The notes beneath the pieces were generated by a model, which was not told where the DNA came from, did no database searches, and saw only the letters and a program-made list of their open reading frames with translations. Positions 1 through 10,960 of a stretch of 64,000 nucleotides of DNA are shown in pieces. The position numbers and the translations under genes are program-made. Source of the stretch: Aplectana chamaeleonis (Eukaryota > Nematoda > Chromadorea > Rhabditida > Cosmocercidae); NCBI GenBank assembly GCA_029168955.1, contig JAPDOI010001750.1, forward strand, positions 81,905 to 145,904, in the 5' to 3' direction. The first letter of the stretch is position 1. Each line of letters starts with the position of its first letter.

Positions 1-129
1 CTCACCAAGTTGATTCGACGAACCAAAGAAATGTGTGAATCACGAAATGAGAACAGTTTTTTCACAGTAGTGTTTCCAAACGGGGATAACTGATCTTTGT
101 AAACACCTCAATGGCGCTATTCAAACTCC

Positions 130-580
130 CCAATGATCCTGCACGTCACGCCCATCACGCGCGGGCGTTGCGTTGAACTCTGAATTCTTTCTGAGCGCCG
201 GACGTGCGTGACGCGCTTGCGAGTACTATGATTACTCGAGCGGCGACGCCATGGCGGAACGAATTGAAGTAAGCATTAACTTTTCCGAGCAAGCGAAATC
301 TGCACACGTGTTCACTATCATGGTAGCAGAAGATATGGTAGTAATGTGGAATTATTTCATAATAATCTCCAAGTCCGGTTTTCTTCAAACCTGGGCATCA
401 CGAGTATATTTTCATCGACTTCTGTGCCACACCAGGTTTTTAACGGCAGAATCGACTTTATTGGCCAGACGTTTCGGCAAGCTCGCCGTTATCAGAGGCC
501 TGAAAAATCGTCGAAACAATTCATGTGCAAAACTACACGGCCAAACACTGCCTGTGCTCTTGCAATATTGACTTCCACAT
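130..580. repeat. Dispersed repeat, family R1, copy 1
   Basis: This stretch shares GC-rich blocks (cACGCCCGCG and CGTGACGCG-type sequence) and a diverged ~100 bp block (around 255-365, containing CACTATCATGGTAGCAGAAG) with 28370-28720, where the matching text is CACCATCATGGCAGCAGAGG. ORFs on both strands overlap here, share no protein features, and look like chance frames. Confidence 0.5.
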
Positions 581-738
581 AAACTCTAGGCGGCAACGGG
601 TAAAACAACAAAACCAACCCGATTCGATTCCACCACGGCCAAGCCCCGCTACTGTTAGTAGACGACCGGGAGCAAGTGAGGCACCTTTGAAATCGATACC
701 ATCACTAACCACGGTGACTTCTAGCAGAAGTTGATATC

Positions 739-1209
739 TCATAATCCACACAGCGGGAGAAACGGTAGAAACTCATTGGTTATCGTGATGCACTCGTTTC
801 GATTGTTAAGCTTTGGATCCCGAGAGCGTATATAAAATGCCTCCAGGGCCTTTCTCACAGCGATGTCCGTTTCTTGGCAGAGTACTGTGCAAGTGATTTC
901 AAAGTCGATATTATTGTGTTGTTCAACTCTGTGTTTGCCGAGAGGCGTGAGGAGAGACGTGCTTCTTTTTCCAGCCAGATGTTCCTTGAGGCGCACATAC
1001 AATAATCTTCCCGTCTCTCCTATATATATTTCATTACAAGGCAAACACTGCAATTGATATACAACACCGCTCCGCTCACAGTCTCCATCCCTTCCGAATG
1101 GGCAAGTCAAGCAGTAGGCAGTGACACACGATCGGTCGTACAGCCTATTTCTGACGAGTTGAAGTTTGATATTGTCTCGCGGGATGCTCACAAGAGCAAT
1201 GTGGAATTA
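739..1209 (-). mobile_element. Penelope-like retroelement fragment, GIY-YIG endonuclease end
   Basis: An open frame of ~150 codons ends at 739 and is bounded upstream by an in-frame stop near 1210. It carries the C-terminal part of a Penelope-like element: a Cys cluster (C-x4-C-x2-C-x7-C), then the GIY-YIG core, in which GVVYQLQC stands for the GIY strand and EIYIGETGR for the YIG strand. The catalytic-type Arg follows in RLKEH, and a distal Glu lies in LEAFYIRSRDPKLNNR. Such domains cut DNA to prime reverse transcription in Penelope elements. No reverse transcriptase lies upstream on this strand, so the copy is 5'-truncated and cannot move on its own. There is no ATG; the frame simply opens after a stop. 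Confidence 0.8.
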
Positions 1210-1249
1210 TTTATTATCGTACGGAATAGAAATGATGATGGACTAATAG

Positions 1250-1375
1250 TAAAAGTGAAGAAGAAGCCGTTACGGTCGTCGCTGCCGATCGTGGCGTCAG
1301 GTCATTTGTACTCCATCACCACGCCCGCGTGTCACGCGCGTGACGCGTTGGCGTTAAGAGTATAAATTGCGCCTA
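1250..1375. repeat. R1-like GC-rich fragment
   Basis: This piece contains CACGCCCGCGTGTCACGCGCGTGACGCG, related to the blocks at ~145-215 and ~28650-28700. It lies just upstream (5' side) of the Penelope-like fragment and may mark its junction with older repeat DNA. Confidence 0.4.
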
Positions 1376-1526
1376 TCGAATGTCGACACATCATCATTTA
1401 ATATCAACAGGACTCATGATTTGTAGCAAAGGAATAGGAGTAATTTGGGAAAAGGTAGATCTGAATGTATTAAAGGCAGTGCTCACGATCAAAAAAAGTT
1501 GCGCGTTTTCTGGCAGAAACATAAAC

Positions 1527-1983
1527 TTAAAAGACAGTGTTCACGATAAATTTCACTTTCAGTATCTCTATGGTTTACAGAAGGTCTGGTGCCCTATTTA
1601 GCGAAGCAAGCGTGAAAAGGACGCGAAAGTCGCGTTTTTGAGCCAAGATAGGTCCTTCCTTGTTTACATAGATTTTTGAGGGTGGAGGAATTGACCGCTA
1701 TGAAGGATGATATCTATCAGTGCAATCAAGCCATCAGCTCACTTCACAGCACTTCCTTTACTTGATCATTCCTGTAATCTGAGTCTTCATTTGTTCATTC
1801 CGAGGGGCGGATCTGGGGCACCAGGCGTGTCTGGGGCACAAAAACGCTTGTTCGCAGCCGTGATTTCGTCACTCCTGGCTCGTTTTCTACTTCTCTTCAA
1901 ACACTGGGAGCCTAGAGTCCTTCTTGCCTATCATTTCACTGAGGAAAGTCACCGATGATGATCATCGTGAAGGCTGCCTTTAA
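1527..1983. mobile_element. TTAA-flanked MITE (family with GTTCACGAT end)
   Basis: The left end reads TTAAAAGACAGTGTTCACGAT. The right end, reverse-complemented, reads TTAAAGGCAGCCTTCACGAT. Both ends carry TTAA. The interior around 1785-1960 matches 31620-31820 in the same relative position, so the two are copies of one family. No transposase ORF is present. A further end-like sequence (ATTAAAGGCAGTGCTCACGATC) at ~1468 suggests tandem or nested insertion. Confidence 0.6.
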
Positions 1984-3659
1984 GTCCCACTAGGAACAGC
2001 CAGAACCGAAGTACTACGAAAAACGGATAGGAGGTGGGTGAAAATCTCGTGGGGCAGCTAACCCGTTGGGTCACCCAGCCCACGTCATTGGTCCTCTTTT
2101 TCGGAATCAAATTTTTTTTCGTTTATAGCGTGCGTCTGCGCGCGTATGCTGCGTCTCCTTCCTCCCACACTCTCTCGCTGTCTATGCCCTCGCTCCGCAC
2201 AGGCGCGTGAAGGATCAGAGTAAATTTGGCTCCGAATCAGAGGTTAACAGTTGTCCTGCTTTTGTTGAACTAGAGGGACAGGCACCAAATTTTAGAATAT
2301 TCAACATCTCGAAAGGTTTTAGCATACTAGCATGTGCGTTATTCCATCAAATTTTTGAAGAGTTTTCGGTACAAGAAACAAAAAACAAAGTCACTTATCT
2401 AAAAATTTCGAAGCGGGGCAGACCACTTCCAACGTCAGGTTTGAAGCCTTGTCTGCAGTTTCCCGAAACAAACTAACAGGCACATTTTGATTTTTCAGAG
2501 ATTTTCTAATGTCTTTTCTCCGCTATTTGAATGTTCTATAGAGACTTCTTTCTATTACGTATAAAAAGGGACTTACCTGCTCAAAAACAACGGAAAATAC
2601 AGTACGGTTATTTTATCGTGAACACTGCTTTCAAAGAAAAAGGGAGTGAAAGACCATGAAGGAATGCGTTCTTGAAGAAGAAGTCCTTATGGGACCGATA
2701 ATGCCCCCCGTCCATAATGGGAATCGTTGAGATGCTGCGAACCACTTGCAGAGAGCTCCGAATCCATGGTTCCCCATAGAGGTTTTCAGCACGTTCTTTG
2801 TTCTCCGCTATGCATGTAGAAACGCATAGGAAAGATGAAAAATGCAAAATGCAAGGCCTTGCAGTGCTATAAGAAAAGGTTTTCATCAGTCCAGATTTAT
2901 GTCTTTCTAATCCAAACACAAATAAAAATTACCAACACTTACATAAGGTTGTCATTGCATTTTCACTAGGCGAAAAAAAAGACAAAATTCATGTAATTTG
3001 ATCGAAATGCCACCTTTCCACTTTCGAGTTGAGTTCGATGACGCCCGAAAACCTCTCAAAGGGAGATCCTTGAAAGCCAAGCGGCCGTGTGCGCGACATT
3101 CACAATTGGAGACATAATGACATGAGGGCCTCAGCGGGTTCCGGAGTACGTGGTCCGTTTCGGACGCGTTGAGACATTGGTGTTCATTAGTGGTTCACCA
3201 GCCTTGGCCACTTCAGAAGAATGGATTTCGAGTCTTCCGAGCTTGCCAATGAGACGATTTCGACAGGGTTTTTGGGGAAAGAAGGAACCGAAATGAGTGA
3301 CCGGAGTATAAAACCAAGTTGAGGCAAATATATGATTACATAGTAACGATGAGAAGAAACTAACAATGTGCCAAAGGATTGATGATGCATAGGGTCGTCT
3401 CTGATTTCCTAGAACGGAAGGAATGCCTCTGAAAACAGCATAGCAAAGGAACAGCAATCAGCAGCAGCAGAGGCATGAAAAAGTTACTAAACGATGCATC
3501 ATTTTGAAGCAATAGCAGGCAGAATCCGCACAAAAACGCATGCGCGCTTTTTTCTTGAAGTACTAGTGAATATAGACTTTGAATAAGATGCGTAATATGT
3601 ATCAGCCATATACAAATAATTCAGTGATTAGATCGACAAACCCTACTGAACCAGTTCGC
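1984..3659. other. Non-coding stretch with repeat fragments
   Basis: 2095-2230 holds a repeat (family R2, CTCTCGCTGTCT with CGCACAGGCGCGTGA) also seen near 12525-12600, 36235-36310 and 53930-54180. Near 2615 lies one isolated MITE end (ATCGTGAACACTGCTTTCAAAG). ORFs of 60-110 codons here have biased composition and no recognisable domains. I see no convincing gene. Confidence 0.5.
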
Positions 3660-4065
3660 TCTGAAGCTACCTGAGGCCTGAAAAGGTCTCATATGTTTCG
3701 ACAGAAGTACATAGGTGGGGCTGGCTATGCGGTTCAGAATTAAGGGAATAAAGGATTAAGCACTCGGTGTATTTGAATCCATCTGGGGATGTGCCACACA
3801 AGCGACTTCCATTCGGAATCGTAGAGGCTTTCGAAGTTGTATTGGGCCAATATGTACATAACCTATTGACGTTATCAGGATTCATAGGTTTGACTTGTGG
3901 GAGCCAGCCGATGTTCAAGTCAGTTTCTAACTCTCCCAGACAAATTTGGTACCAATTGACCGACCCTGGAGAGATAGAAAGTTTGGTTGGCATTGAATGA
4001 AGATCGAAGGCTCGACCGTGTGCGTGACAGTGGCGCCTCTTGCCACTGCCTCATATGCGCCCTTT
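3660..4065 (-). repeat. Dispersed repeat, family R3, copy 1
   Basis: Read on the minus strand, this block matches 10590-10960 on the plus strand, including GTACCA.A.TTGTCTGGGA, the gTCGGTCAATTGG / gTCAGTAAACTGG block and the GTCACGCACA.GGTCGAG end. The conceptual translations share W-Y-Q and D-P-x-x-I-E-x-L-V-G, but the blocks are interrupted, so this is probably a transposon end rather than a gene. Confidence 0.55.
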
Positions 4066-4314
4066 CTGAAATATTGTCCCTGGTTGCCGTGTGATCAGAT
4101 GGTCTAGAAAGTACTCAAAACAACCCCGCAATAATGCACACTTGAAATTCGAAAATGAAATGCATCGCACCGATGCATTTCGGTGTTCCACACAGGGGGG
4201 GGACAAGAGCGACCAAGATTTCATGGCAAGCATGAGAAGCGATGCGCGTCGACCGCGTACCATTGCGTGCTGATAGCGGTCAGTATTTGAAGAGACGCGT
4301 ACACAAATTTTGAC

Positions 4315-4719
4315 TTGAACGTCGTCTATCTTGCGGTCGTTATTCTCTCATTCGGGTTAAATTTAGTGTGTGCCATTGCGGACTCGCGCTGCGGACACGG
4401 CGACGCATCGAATTCGTACGAGCTTCCGCGTCCGCCATTATCAGCTGATCATGAGCGTTTTTCAAATTTTCTACTGTTTGCTCTAATTCTCACTTTTTTC
4501 ACAGTTTATGAGCTTTCAGAACTATGTTTATTATATGACAACCGTTTGCTGAAGTTTAAATTTCAGGGATATCGAGATTCACCGGCATCGGAATCGTCCA
4601 CAAAAAAAGTCGGGCATAAGCCATACTCAGAAAAAAAGTTTTTGGAGAACCTAAACGACAAAAGCACATATCAGAAAATCAGTTTTGAACAGAAAAAGAT
4701 TCGAGTTAAAAAACAATAA
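4315..4719 (+). CDS. Putative small secreted or membrane protein, weakly supported
   Basis: I do not recognise this protein. The open frame starts at a TTG codon, since no ATG is available in frame. It opens with a hydrophobic, signal-peptide-like run (VVYLAVVILSFGLNLVCA) followed by a short Cys/His/Pro segment (SRCGHG, PRPPLS). It ends in a Lys-rich tail. Two acceptor-like sites (TTTTTTCACAG at ~4503 and AAATTTCAG at ~4566) suggest the middle could be intronic, with true exons 5' of ~4440 and 3' of 4567. An AATAAA overlaps the stop codon, as in many compact nematode 3' ends. The missing start codon could mean an upstream exon, a pseudogene, or chance. Confidence 0.3.
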   Translation: MNVVYLAVVILSFGLNLVCAIADSRCGHGDASNSYELPRPPLSADHERFSNFLLFALILTFFTVYELSELCLLYDNRLLKFKFQGYRDSPASESSTKKVGHKPYSEKKFLENLNDKSTYQKISFEQKKIRVKKQ

Positions 4720-4720
4720 A
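4715..4720 (+). terminator. AATAAA polyadenylation signal overlapping the stop codon
   Basis: The sequence CAATAAAGG places the TAA stop inside the hexamer, followed by a T-rich run. It supports a 3' end for the candidate gene at 4315-4719. Confidence 0.35.
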
Positions 4721-5073
4721 GGTTTTTTTTGGAGGAACGGGCCAGCCTAAACACCAGAATAATTCTAAAAGATTTACGATCAATGAACATCCCGCTAGAG
4801 AAGTGAAAAGGCAGTAACAAACACTATGTACAGGTCCTAATGGGGTAACACCAAGAAATAAAAATAATCATCGAGAGTGCGCTCTTTCTATTCATTGATG
4901 ACGATTCCTGCTTTTACTGGGATTGAAACTTCGACAAACGGGTGTAATGAAACAACCGTACAAACTGCAGACCCGAAACTGTTGAAAAATAACAGGAGGA
5001 ATAACAAAACCCATGATAAATAAAGAAAACCCCACAAGATCAGCTGATGAGGGGCGGAGGCATCAGCTCGTAC

Positions 5074-5541
5074 TTAAAGGCATCGTTCGCGCTACAGTTC
5101 AATTTTCATTTTTCAGGCTCAATTTCATGATTGAGCCCGGTAGACCACACTGGTAAACTTTGGTGCGTCAAAAACGTTTGGCAATGAGGTTGGAAGGCGT
5201 CAAAGACGAAGATCCGCCACCAATTCTCACCCGTCATCTAGCACTTTTTCCTTAGAATGTTGGTGCGGCCGTAAGACAACATGAAAAATAGTTACGGCAC
5301 GAACTCCACATGCAGAAAAACCCCGAAAATGGCAGTGACAAGGTCTCCAAAAGCAGAAAAACTTCAAAAAGGATTTTAGCGCGAAATTCAAATTCGTATT
5401 TACAATGTGTTCCGATTGATTTTTCTTTATAAATGAAGGTTTTTCATAGGCCCCTTCGACATTTTCGTTCAAGAGAGAGGCCAAGCTACACAAAAACATG
5501 AAAAAATAGTATACGGTTTCCTGCGCGTACGATGCCTTTAA
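5074..5541. mobile_element. TTAA-flanked MITE (AGGCATCGT end)
   Basis: The left end is TTAAAGGCATCGTTCGCGC and the right end, reversed, is TTAAAGGCATCGTACGCGC. Each is flanked by TTAA. The inner part (5240-5540) resembles 26540-26860 and 62540-62765 (AAGCTA.ACAAAAAC, GTA.GATGCCTTT), defining family R5. A 211-codon minus-strand frame crosses this element and its neighbour and is not a gene. Confidence 0.65.
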
Positions 5542-5553
5542 CCAATGCGTCGC

Positions 5554-6031
5554 GTACTCTGAGAGTTTTGGCCTAGAAATAGCTGCGAAATGCCTGCTTG
5601 CCGCGTAATAGCCGCTAAATAGCCGCCAAATAATGTTCTCCGCCAAATAGCCGCGGAAGAGTCGAGAAATAAAGCTCTTCAGGCAGATATACGGAGCACT
5701 CCAGAGGCATGATTTAGATTTCAGCACCTCCGTCGGTTCAATTACCCAAGTTTGAAAAACGTGGACCTCGTTCAGCCTCTGGAGGCCCCACCCAACCGCT
5801 GGCGCCCCCGGATGGTGGCTCGGCGAGCCGGCGACGGTTGCGTCTTGGTTAATTTTGTTCACTTCTGAATATTTCTCGGTTATATCTCGACTATTTCTCG
5901 GCTACTTCTTGTCCGTTCCGTGTGAATCCGAGATATAGCCGCGAAATAACCGGGAAATAGCCCACCAGGAGCCGCTGCGGAGCCTGGTGGGCTATTTCCC
6001 GGCTATTTCGCGGCCAAAACTCTCAGAGTAC
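5554..6031. mobile_element. TIR element with an internal long palindrome
   Basis: Perfect 20 bp terminal inverted repeats, GTACTCTGAGAGTTTTGGCC, lie at 5554-5573 and 6012-6031. The interior is built of repeated AAATAGCCGCGAAATAGCC-like units. Near the right end sits a palindrome with 32 nt arms (5938-5969 and 5983-6014, one mismatch) around a 13 nt loop. It has no ORF of its own and is a non-autonomous element. Confidence 0.75.
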
Positions 6032-8004
6032 CCGCAGCGCGACTCCGCCATGACACACACTAAATTTAACCGCGAACCAGAGGATACGTAACTCGTCACC
6101 GGTTGATACGCCGCATTGTCTGAGACCTTGAAAAGGATCAGTTTAGCTGTTGGTACATCAATGACATTGAAATAGAAGATAAGATAAAAGAATATACGAG
6201 AACACTAGCATTCTGATTGAATTGTGAGCGTGTTATTATCCCTGTACCAAAGCGGAATGTTGTTTTTCACACGAGCGCTTCGAAATAGAAGCGTTCGTTA
6301 GATTGCGGCCAGCAAACAACCTGACAATCTATCCATGCTAGTTGTCATTTAGCAGCCATTATACTAAACTTTTTTAGCAACCGTTGAGCTGATCAAGGCT
6401 CACAGGCAGCTACTCCTCGGGCCTCAAGTGACTGGAGGATGTTAAACCCAAGACTTTCGTTTTTGGGTTCTCAATAGAAATAGCGCTGTTAGGTGGTGCC
6501 TGCACCACCAGGGAAGAAAAGAAAACAACAGAAAAAAATGAGAAGAATATAATGATATAGCGATTCATTCCATCCCAGGAATTTTACAACATGAAAAAGA
6601 TGGGCGGAGGAGAGATATAGCTTGGGTGAGTTCTCACGCATACAACACACTCACATGAGAATCGAAAATTCATGTCTGAGGGTGTACTGAGCCTTTAAAG
6701 CCAGTGTTCTTGATAATCTTCAAATTTCAGATTAGTCGCTAAAACGATTGTTTGGCTTCTGAGTAGAACTGAAATGACGAAGAAATGCACCAGAAGGGCG
6801 CGAAATCCTCTGCTCTCACCCCTACTCTTTAATCTCAAAGGAACTGTTCGTTAGGGCATTGAAATCTTTTATGGACACGTGTTTTGCAACTCTCTGCTGT
6901 CTGTTGCTTCAACTTTTCTTTGGAGCGTGAAGACATACGGTTTCGCCCAAAATATTCTTCCATTTTCAATTAGACCCATTTTTTCACCGGTGACAACCAT
7001 CGTGAACAGGTTCATCGAGCCGGACAACTAGTCCAGGCCAGAGAATAATGTCACCGAAATAAGACGTTTTGATGCGTTTCTCGCCGTTCCTTCGTAATTT
7101 TAGTAACACTTGCTTGCTAACGCATTGTTTTTGAGTGGGAAACTCGGAAACGAAATTCATCGTGAATACTGTCTTTAGGGGAGAAAATGTCGATTACAAA
7201 GGTAATGGCAGTGTGACAATTTATTCATTATATATGCGTGACTGCTGAAGTTGAAACCCATCAATGTGAGGGGTAAAGTGGTCGCAGAATAGTATTGACA
7301 GCAAGAATATCCAGAGAGAAGACGCTAGCTAGGAGACGATCAGGAATGGTTTTCTCGAGTTAAAGTAAAACTGCTGACTGATATAAACCGAAGACTATCA
7401 GAGATCCCATAAAGACCTGACAGTCTTCTTGCCCTGGATGGAATGGGTTCGATGACAGGGGCACTCTATTTGTCAGGTATCCCATAGGTGTCAGATCGCA
7501 GGTGCTTGCCAAAAGTGGTATGCATAACGCGAGAGGCAAGTGCAATTTCCGCATGCGAAGTCGCACCTGGCGAGGAGGTCTATTTGGACTCACTCGAAAT
7601 ACGACGATCAATACGCTTCAGCGCACATAGTAGGCAAACCTCGAGGATTTCGTGTGTTGCATGGGATATCAAATTTTGAGTGGAGTTCAAGAGTTGTGGG
7701 ATTTTTCGGGGATTTACACAGAGTTTCTTCTAATGGAACCGGGGGGGCCTGTCAAAATTAATTTTTTCCTATTAACCCTTTCCCGGATTAGGAGTAGTAG
7801 AACCTATACGAAAAAGTGCGAAAAAGAACGAACTTCAGGATGAATTTTCGACTTCAACTCTCCGGCATTTTGATGGCAGACGAGGTTTGATGGTTTCTTT
7901 CATCAAGAACATCAGCCATTGCAACTCAATCAATGAACAATGGCCTTCAGACTTGCCTGCTCGAATATTTCTATCCCCATATAGTTGAAACATTGACTAG
8001 AGTG
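6032..8004. other. Non-coding stretch around one MITE
   Basis: Apart from the MITE at 6695-7178, I see no domain-bearing ORF or RNA gene. ORFs at 7360-7840 overlap on both strands and have no family features. Confidence 0.5.
6695..7178. mobile_element. TTAA-type MITE, diverged copy
   Basis: The left end TTAAAGCCAGTGTTCTTGAT pairs with the right end ATCGTGAATACTGTCTTTAG (TTAG instead of TTAA). It belongs to the same terminal family as 1527-1983 and 31343-31827. Confidence 0.5.
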
Positions 8005-8663
8005 CTTATTGATATTTATCAACAGTTTTTATTACCTAAGTTCTCAGACGTTCGCCGTTGTCTACAGGATACTGATGAGATGTCACCTCACGCAATGCTC
8101 ACTGTAGACATCCGAGAAGGGCAGAGATCGCCCCTCGAGAACTGCCCGTCGCCCCCCTCCATGGTGCCGTAGACAACCTATCCGCGGAAACGCTTTTGCT
8201 GTAGACATCCCATTGGAGGAGGGTCTCAATCCCGATTCCGCGTTCACATCCTATCAACATCCCGTAACCCTGATATTGCCATCCCAGTGAAGTATCAGCC
8301 GCCTTATGACATCACCAATCGAAAGGGAGTTTATCTCATTAAAAAACTTGATAATGAGGCTCGATTTTCTTTATTTCGGTTCTAATCTCACCGGAACAGA
8401 GAAATTGGACCCTCTCAACTAATTTCTCCACGGAAAAACTAACATCGGCGTAGATCCTAATGAGACTTTGCGTTCCTCTTTGGAGGTTGGCGCGAACTCG
8501 GTGCACTTACGTTATAGCATATGGCCCCGAATTCCCGCCAACCTTCAATAGTAAATGTAAAGTATCATTAGGATCCATGCCGACGTTACATTATTATAAT
8601 AATGACGTCCTTATGCGGACAACACTCTACTGCTTAGTCACAGTCGTTATATACTACTTGATG

Positions 8664-9534
8664 GGGAAGCCATTTTAGCGTAGTCCGGAATGAGCAAAAT
8701 GGAGTACCTTGCGGGAATGCCCATGCTACTATGCTTTTACATTTGAATTTTTTCGGATCCTTGACTTTTCGAATAAATCGAAATTTGAGTTTTTCAAATA
8801 ATTCGAAAATTTGAACACTTCGAATATTCGACTTTTCGAGTATTCGGTTTTCGAATTATTCGGAAATTGGCACATTTTGAAAATACGACTTTTCAAAGTC
8901 GAATTTTCCAGTCGAATGAGTATTCGAATCATTCGATTTGGTCAAGTAATACCCGCTACTAGTAGTTGAAGCTGTGAGTGACTCTGGCCTTATCGCGGAT
9001 CATGAAAAGTTTCTATCTCAAAGCAGTAGGTGGACCATGAAAACTTAAATGTTTCTTCATGTCCCAATTTTTCCCAGGTTGGATATTTGGTATACTTCTG
9101 ACCGCATTGTTATATTCGAAAATTATTCGAATGATTTTTGGAATTTCGAATCATTCGAAGTTCGAGAATTTTGATTTTTAAATAATATTTGAATATTTGG
9201 AAAACGGACTGTTGGAGACCTCGTCCAACCACTTGCGGCCCCAGATGGTGCTCGGCAAGCTGGCCGACTTGCATGTCGGTGTGCTGCTACGATAACGCTG
9301 GACTACCTTGCAGCACGTGCTCCTGCGATTAAATTTTGCTACACGTGCTCCTCCGGTAAAATTTTGCAGCAGGTGCTGCTGTTTCGAGCACGTGTCCCTG
9401 CAATACACCCTTTCAATGGGTGTGGTCACTCAAGTTGGATACGTATTCGACACGCATTGAATGCGGCGATTATTTTGAGCGCGCAGCAATGTACTGCATT
9501 TCGCCCATTCCGGACTACGCTAAAATGGCTTCCC
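8664..9534. mobile_element. Nested TIR element, AT-rich core plus CACGTG cluster
   Basis: Terminal inverted repeats of ~48 bp (GGGAAGCCATTTTAGCGTAG on the left, its complement at 9515-9534) enclose 871 bp. The left third (8745-8945) and 9115-9195 are dense in TTCGAA/ATTCGAAT palindromes. 9235-9470 repeats CACGTGCTCC-like units and is homologous to the insertion inside the BEL gag at 47.4-48.0 kb. There is no coding capacity. Confidence 0.7.
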
Positions 9535-9903
9535 TTGTTAACCAGAAAATGTGATATCGGCTAACTACTCTTATTTTTTAATCTAAATTTTTTCTTCTAG
9601 CTACATTCACCTCTTCTCGAGTATTGACAACATGGATGGGAATCAGGGTAAATAAACACCACCGAATGATCAGAGATTCCTCTCAAACATCTTGAAAAGA
9701 CGACGCAAAGGACACACATAAACGGGCGGGAAAAAACCGAAATCTGCCTACGAAGGCGGTTGCTTAAAGCTCCGTAAACCACGGAATCCTTCGGGTTCAC
9801 CACGGGGAACTCCGCGAGATCTACCTCTTGGCATGACACCAACACCTCTTCCACGGAAAGACGTTATTAGAAAAACGAATCACAGATTTTACATAATCAA
9901 AAA

Positions 9904-9977
9904 ATGAGAAGAATTACTATAGAAGTCTACAGCATCGTCAATGAGAAGAATTACTATAGAAGTCTACAGCATCGTCG
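9904..9977. repeat. 37 bp tandem duplication
   Basis: Two head-to-tail copies of a 37 bp unit beginning ATGAGAAGAATTACTATAGA start at 9904 and 9941 and are identical except at the last base. They look recent. Confidence 0.9.
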
Positions 9978-10589
9978 AAAAAAATGAGTTGTGGATCTAA
10001 TATAACGGAAAATGAGAACTCGGACGGCACTATCTTCGTGATACATTGATTAATGGACGCTACCAACACCCGTCCTCGCGTATGTTCTGTAGAACAGCCC
10101 ATCGACCTGCACCGCCGTAGACATTCCGATTTGTCGTCCTGTAGACAACAACTCTGTCTGCATCGAATTGTGGCACTCGGCGGGATTGCTGGCCGATAGG
10201 CTGTTCAACAGCCCGTCGTCCCCTGCTCAACAGCACACCGGGACGGCCCCGCGTAGAGCTGCCTGTTCGCCATCGGTGACTTGTTCTGGGCGGATCGACG
10301 TCCTGTAGACAACGGCGAACGTCTGAGTTTGCATATAATTCTGCCTGTGAATATCAATAAATCTCGACAATACACACACGAGACTCCGATCTTTTTGGGC
10401 TGAGCTGTGCACATGTGCAGGAATCCTCAACATAGGAGCTTTATACCTCTAATTTCAGCCCGTTTCCTGCCCCGCAAACTTCAAGGTATTTCAACCATTT
10501 GCGAAGCAAACCAATTTCTATGGTTCTCTCAACAACTTTTTTCATTGCGACCACTTCCTTTAAATCCGCTAAATAAGTAGGAGTATCCT

Positions 10590-10960
10590 TCTAGCTGGTG
10601 AGTGTGGGGCATTGGAAAAAGGCGCTACTGTCACGCACATGGTCGAGTGATCGACCAACTAGGCCTTCTATTCTTTCGGGGTCAGTAAACTGGTACCAGA
10701 CTTGTCTGGGAGGATATGATCCTTGACTTGAATATCGGCTGACCCCGCAAGTCATTGTGTAGACCCTATGCACATTCAATAGCCTCTACGGTTCTGAATG
10801 GAAGTCTAATGTTGTGGCGCATCCCCAGAGGATTTATATACACCGAAAACTTTATCTTTTTACCCTTCTGTTGTGTGGGAAAGGGGGCAGAGAGGGGTCA
10901 TCAAAGTTCTGTGAAGTGGGAAGAAGTTACATATCCTAAGCGAGTTTATAACCAATTGTC
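10590..10960 (+). repeat. Dispersed repeat, family R3, copy 2
   Basis: This is the inverted partner of 3660-4065; see the shared TTGTCTGGGAG and GTCACGCACATGGTCGAG blocks. The region carries no intact ORF. Confidence 0.55.

Larger units (their letters stand above)
8005..10361. mobile_element. 2.4 kb TIR element with TGTAGAC subterminal repeats
   Basis: The ends pair as inverted repeats: TTATTGATAT at 8007 with ATATCAATAA ending at 10359, then CTCAGACGTTCGCCGTTGTC at ~8043 with its complement at ~10307-10326. Between the ends, the motif TGTAGACA/CTGTAGAC recurs at both termini (about 8059, 8103, 8171, 8203, 10116, 10141, 10304), a pattern typical of transposase-binding subterminal repeats. 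No transposase ORF is visible. The element is interrupted by another TIR element at 8664-9534. Confidence 0.6.

Noticed and set aside
251..734. Overlapping plus-strand ORFs of 69-106 codons
   Set aside because: They lie in a dispersed repeat also present at 28.4-28.7 kb, overlap in three frames and show no protein features.
5735..5754. GGTTCAATTACC as a tRNA or SINE B box
   Set aside because: It resembles a B box but no matching A box or cloverleaf could be built at any of its copies.
5227..5862. 211-codon minus-strand ORF
   Set aside because: It runs across two abutting MITEs and their inverted-repeat units; composition follows the repeats and there is no domain.
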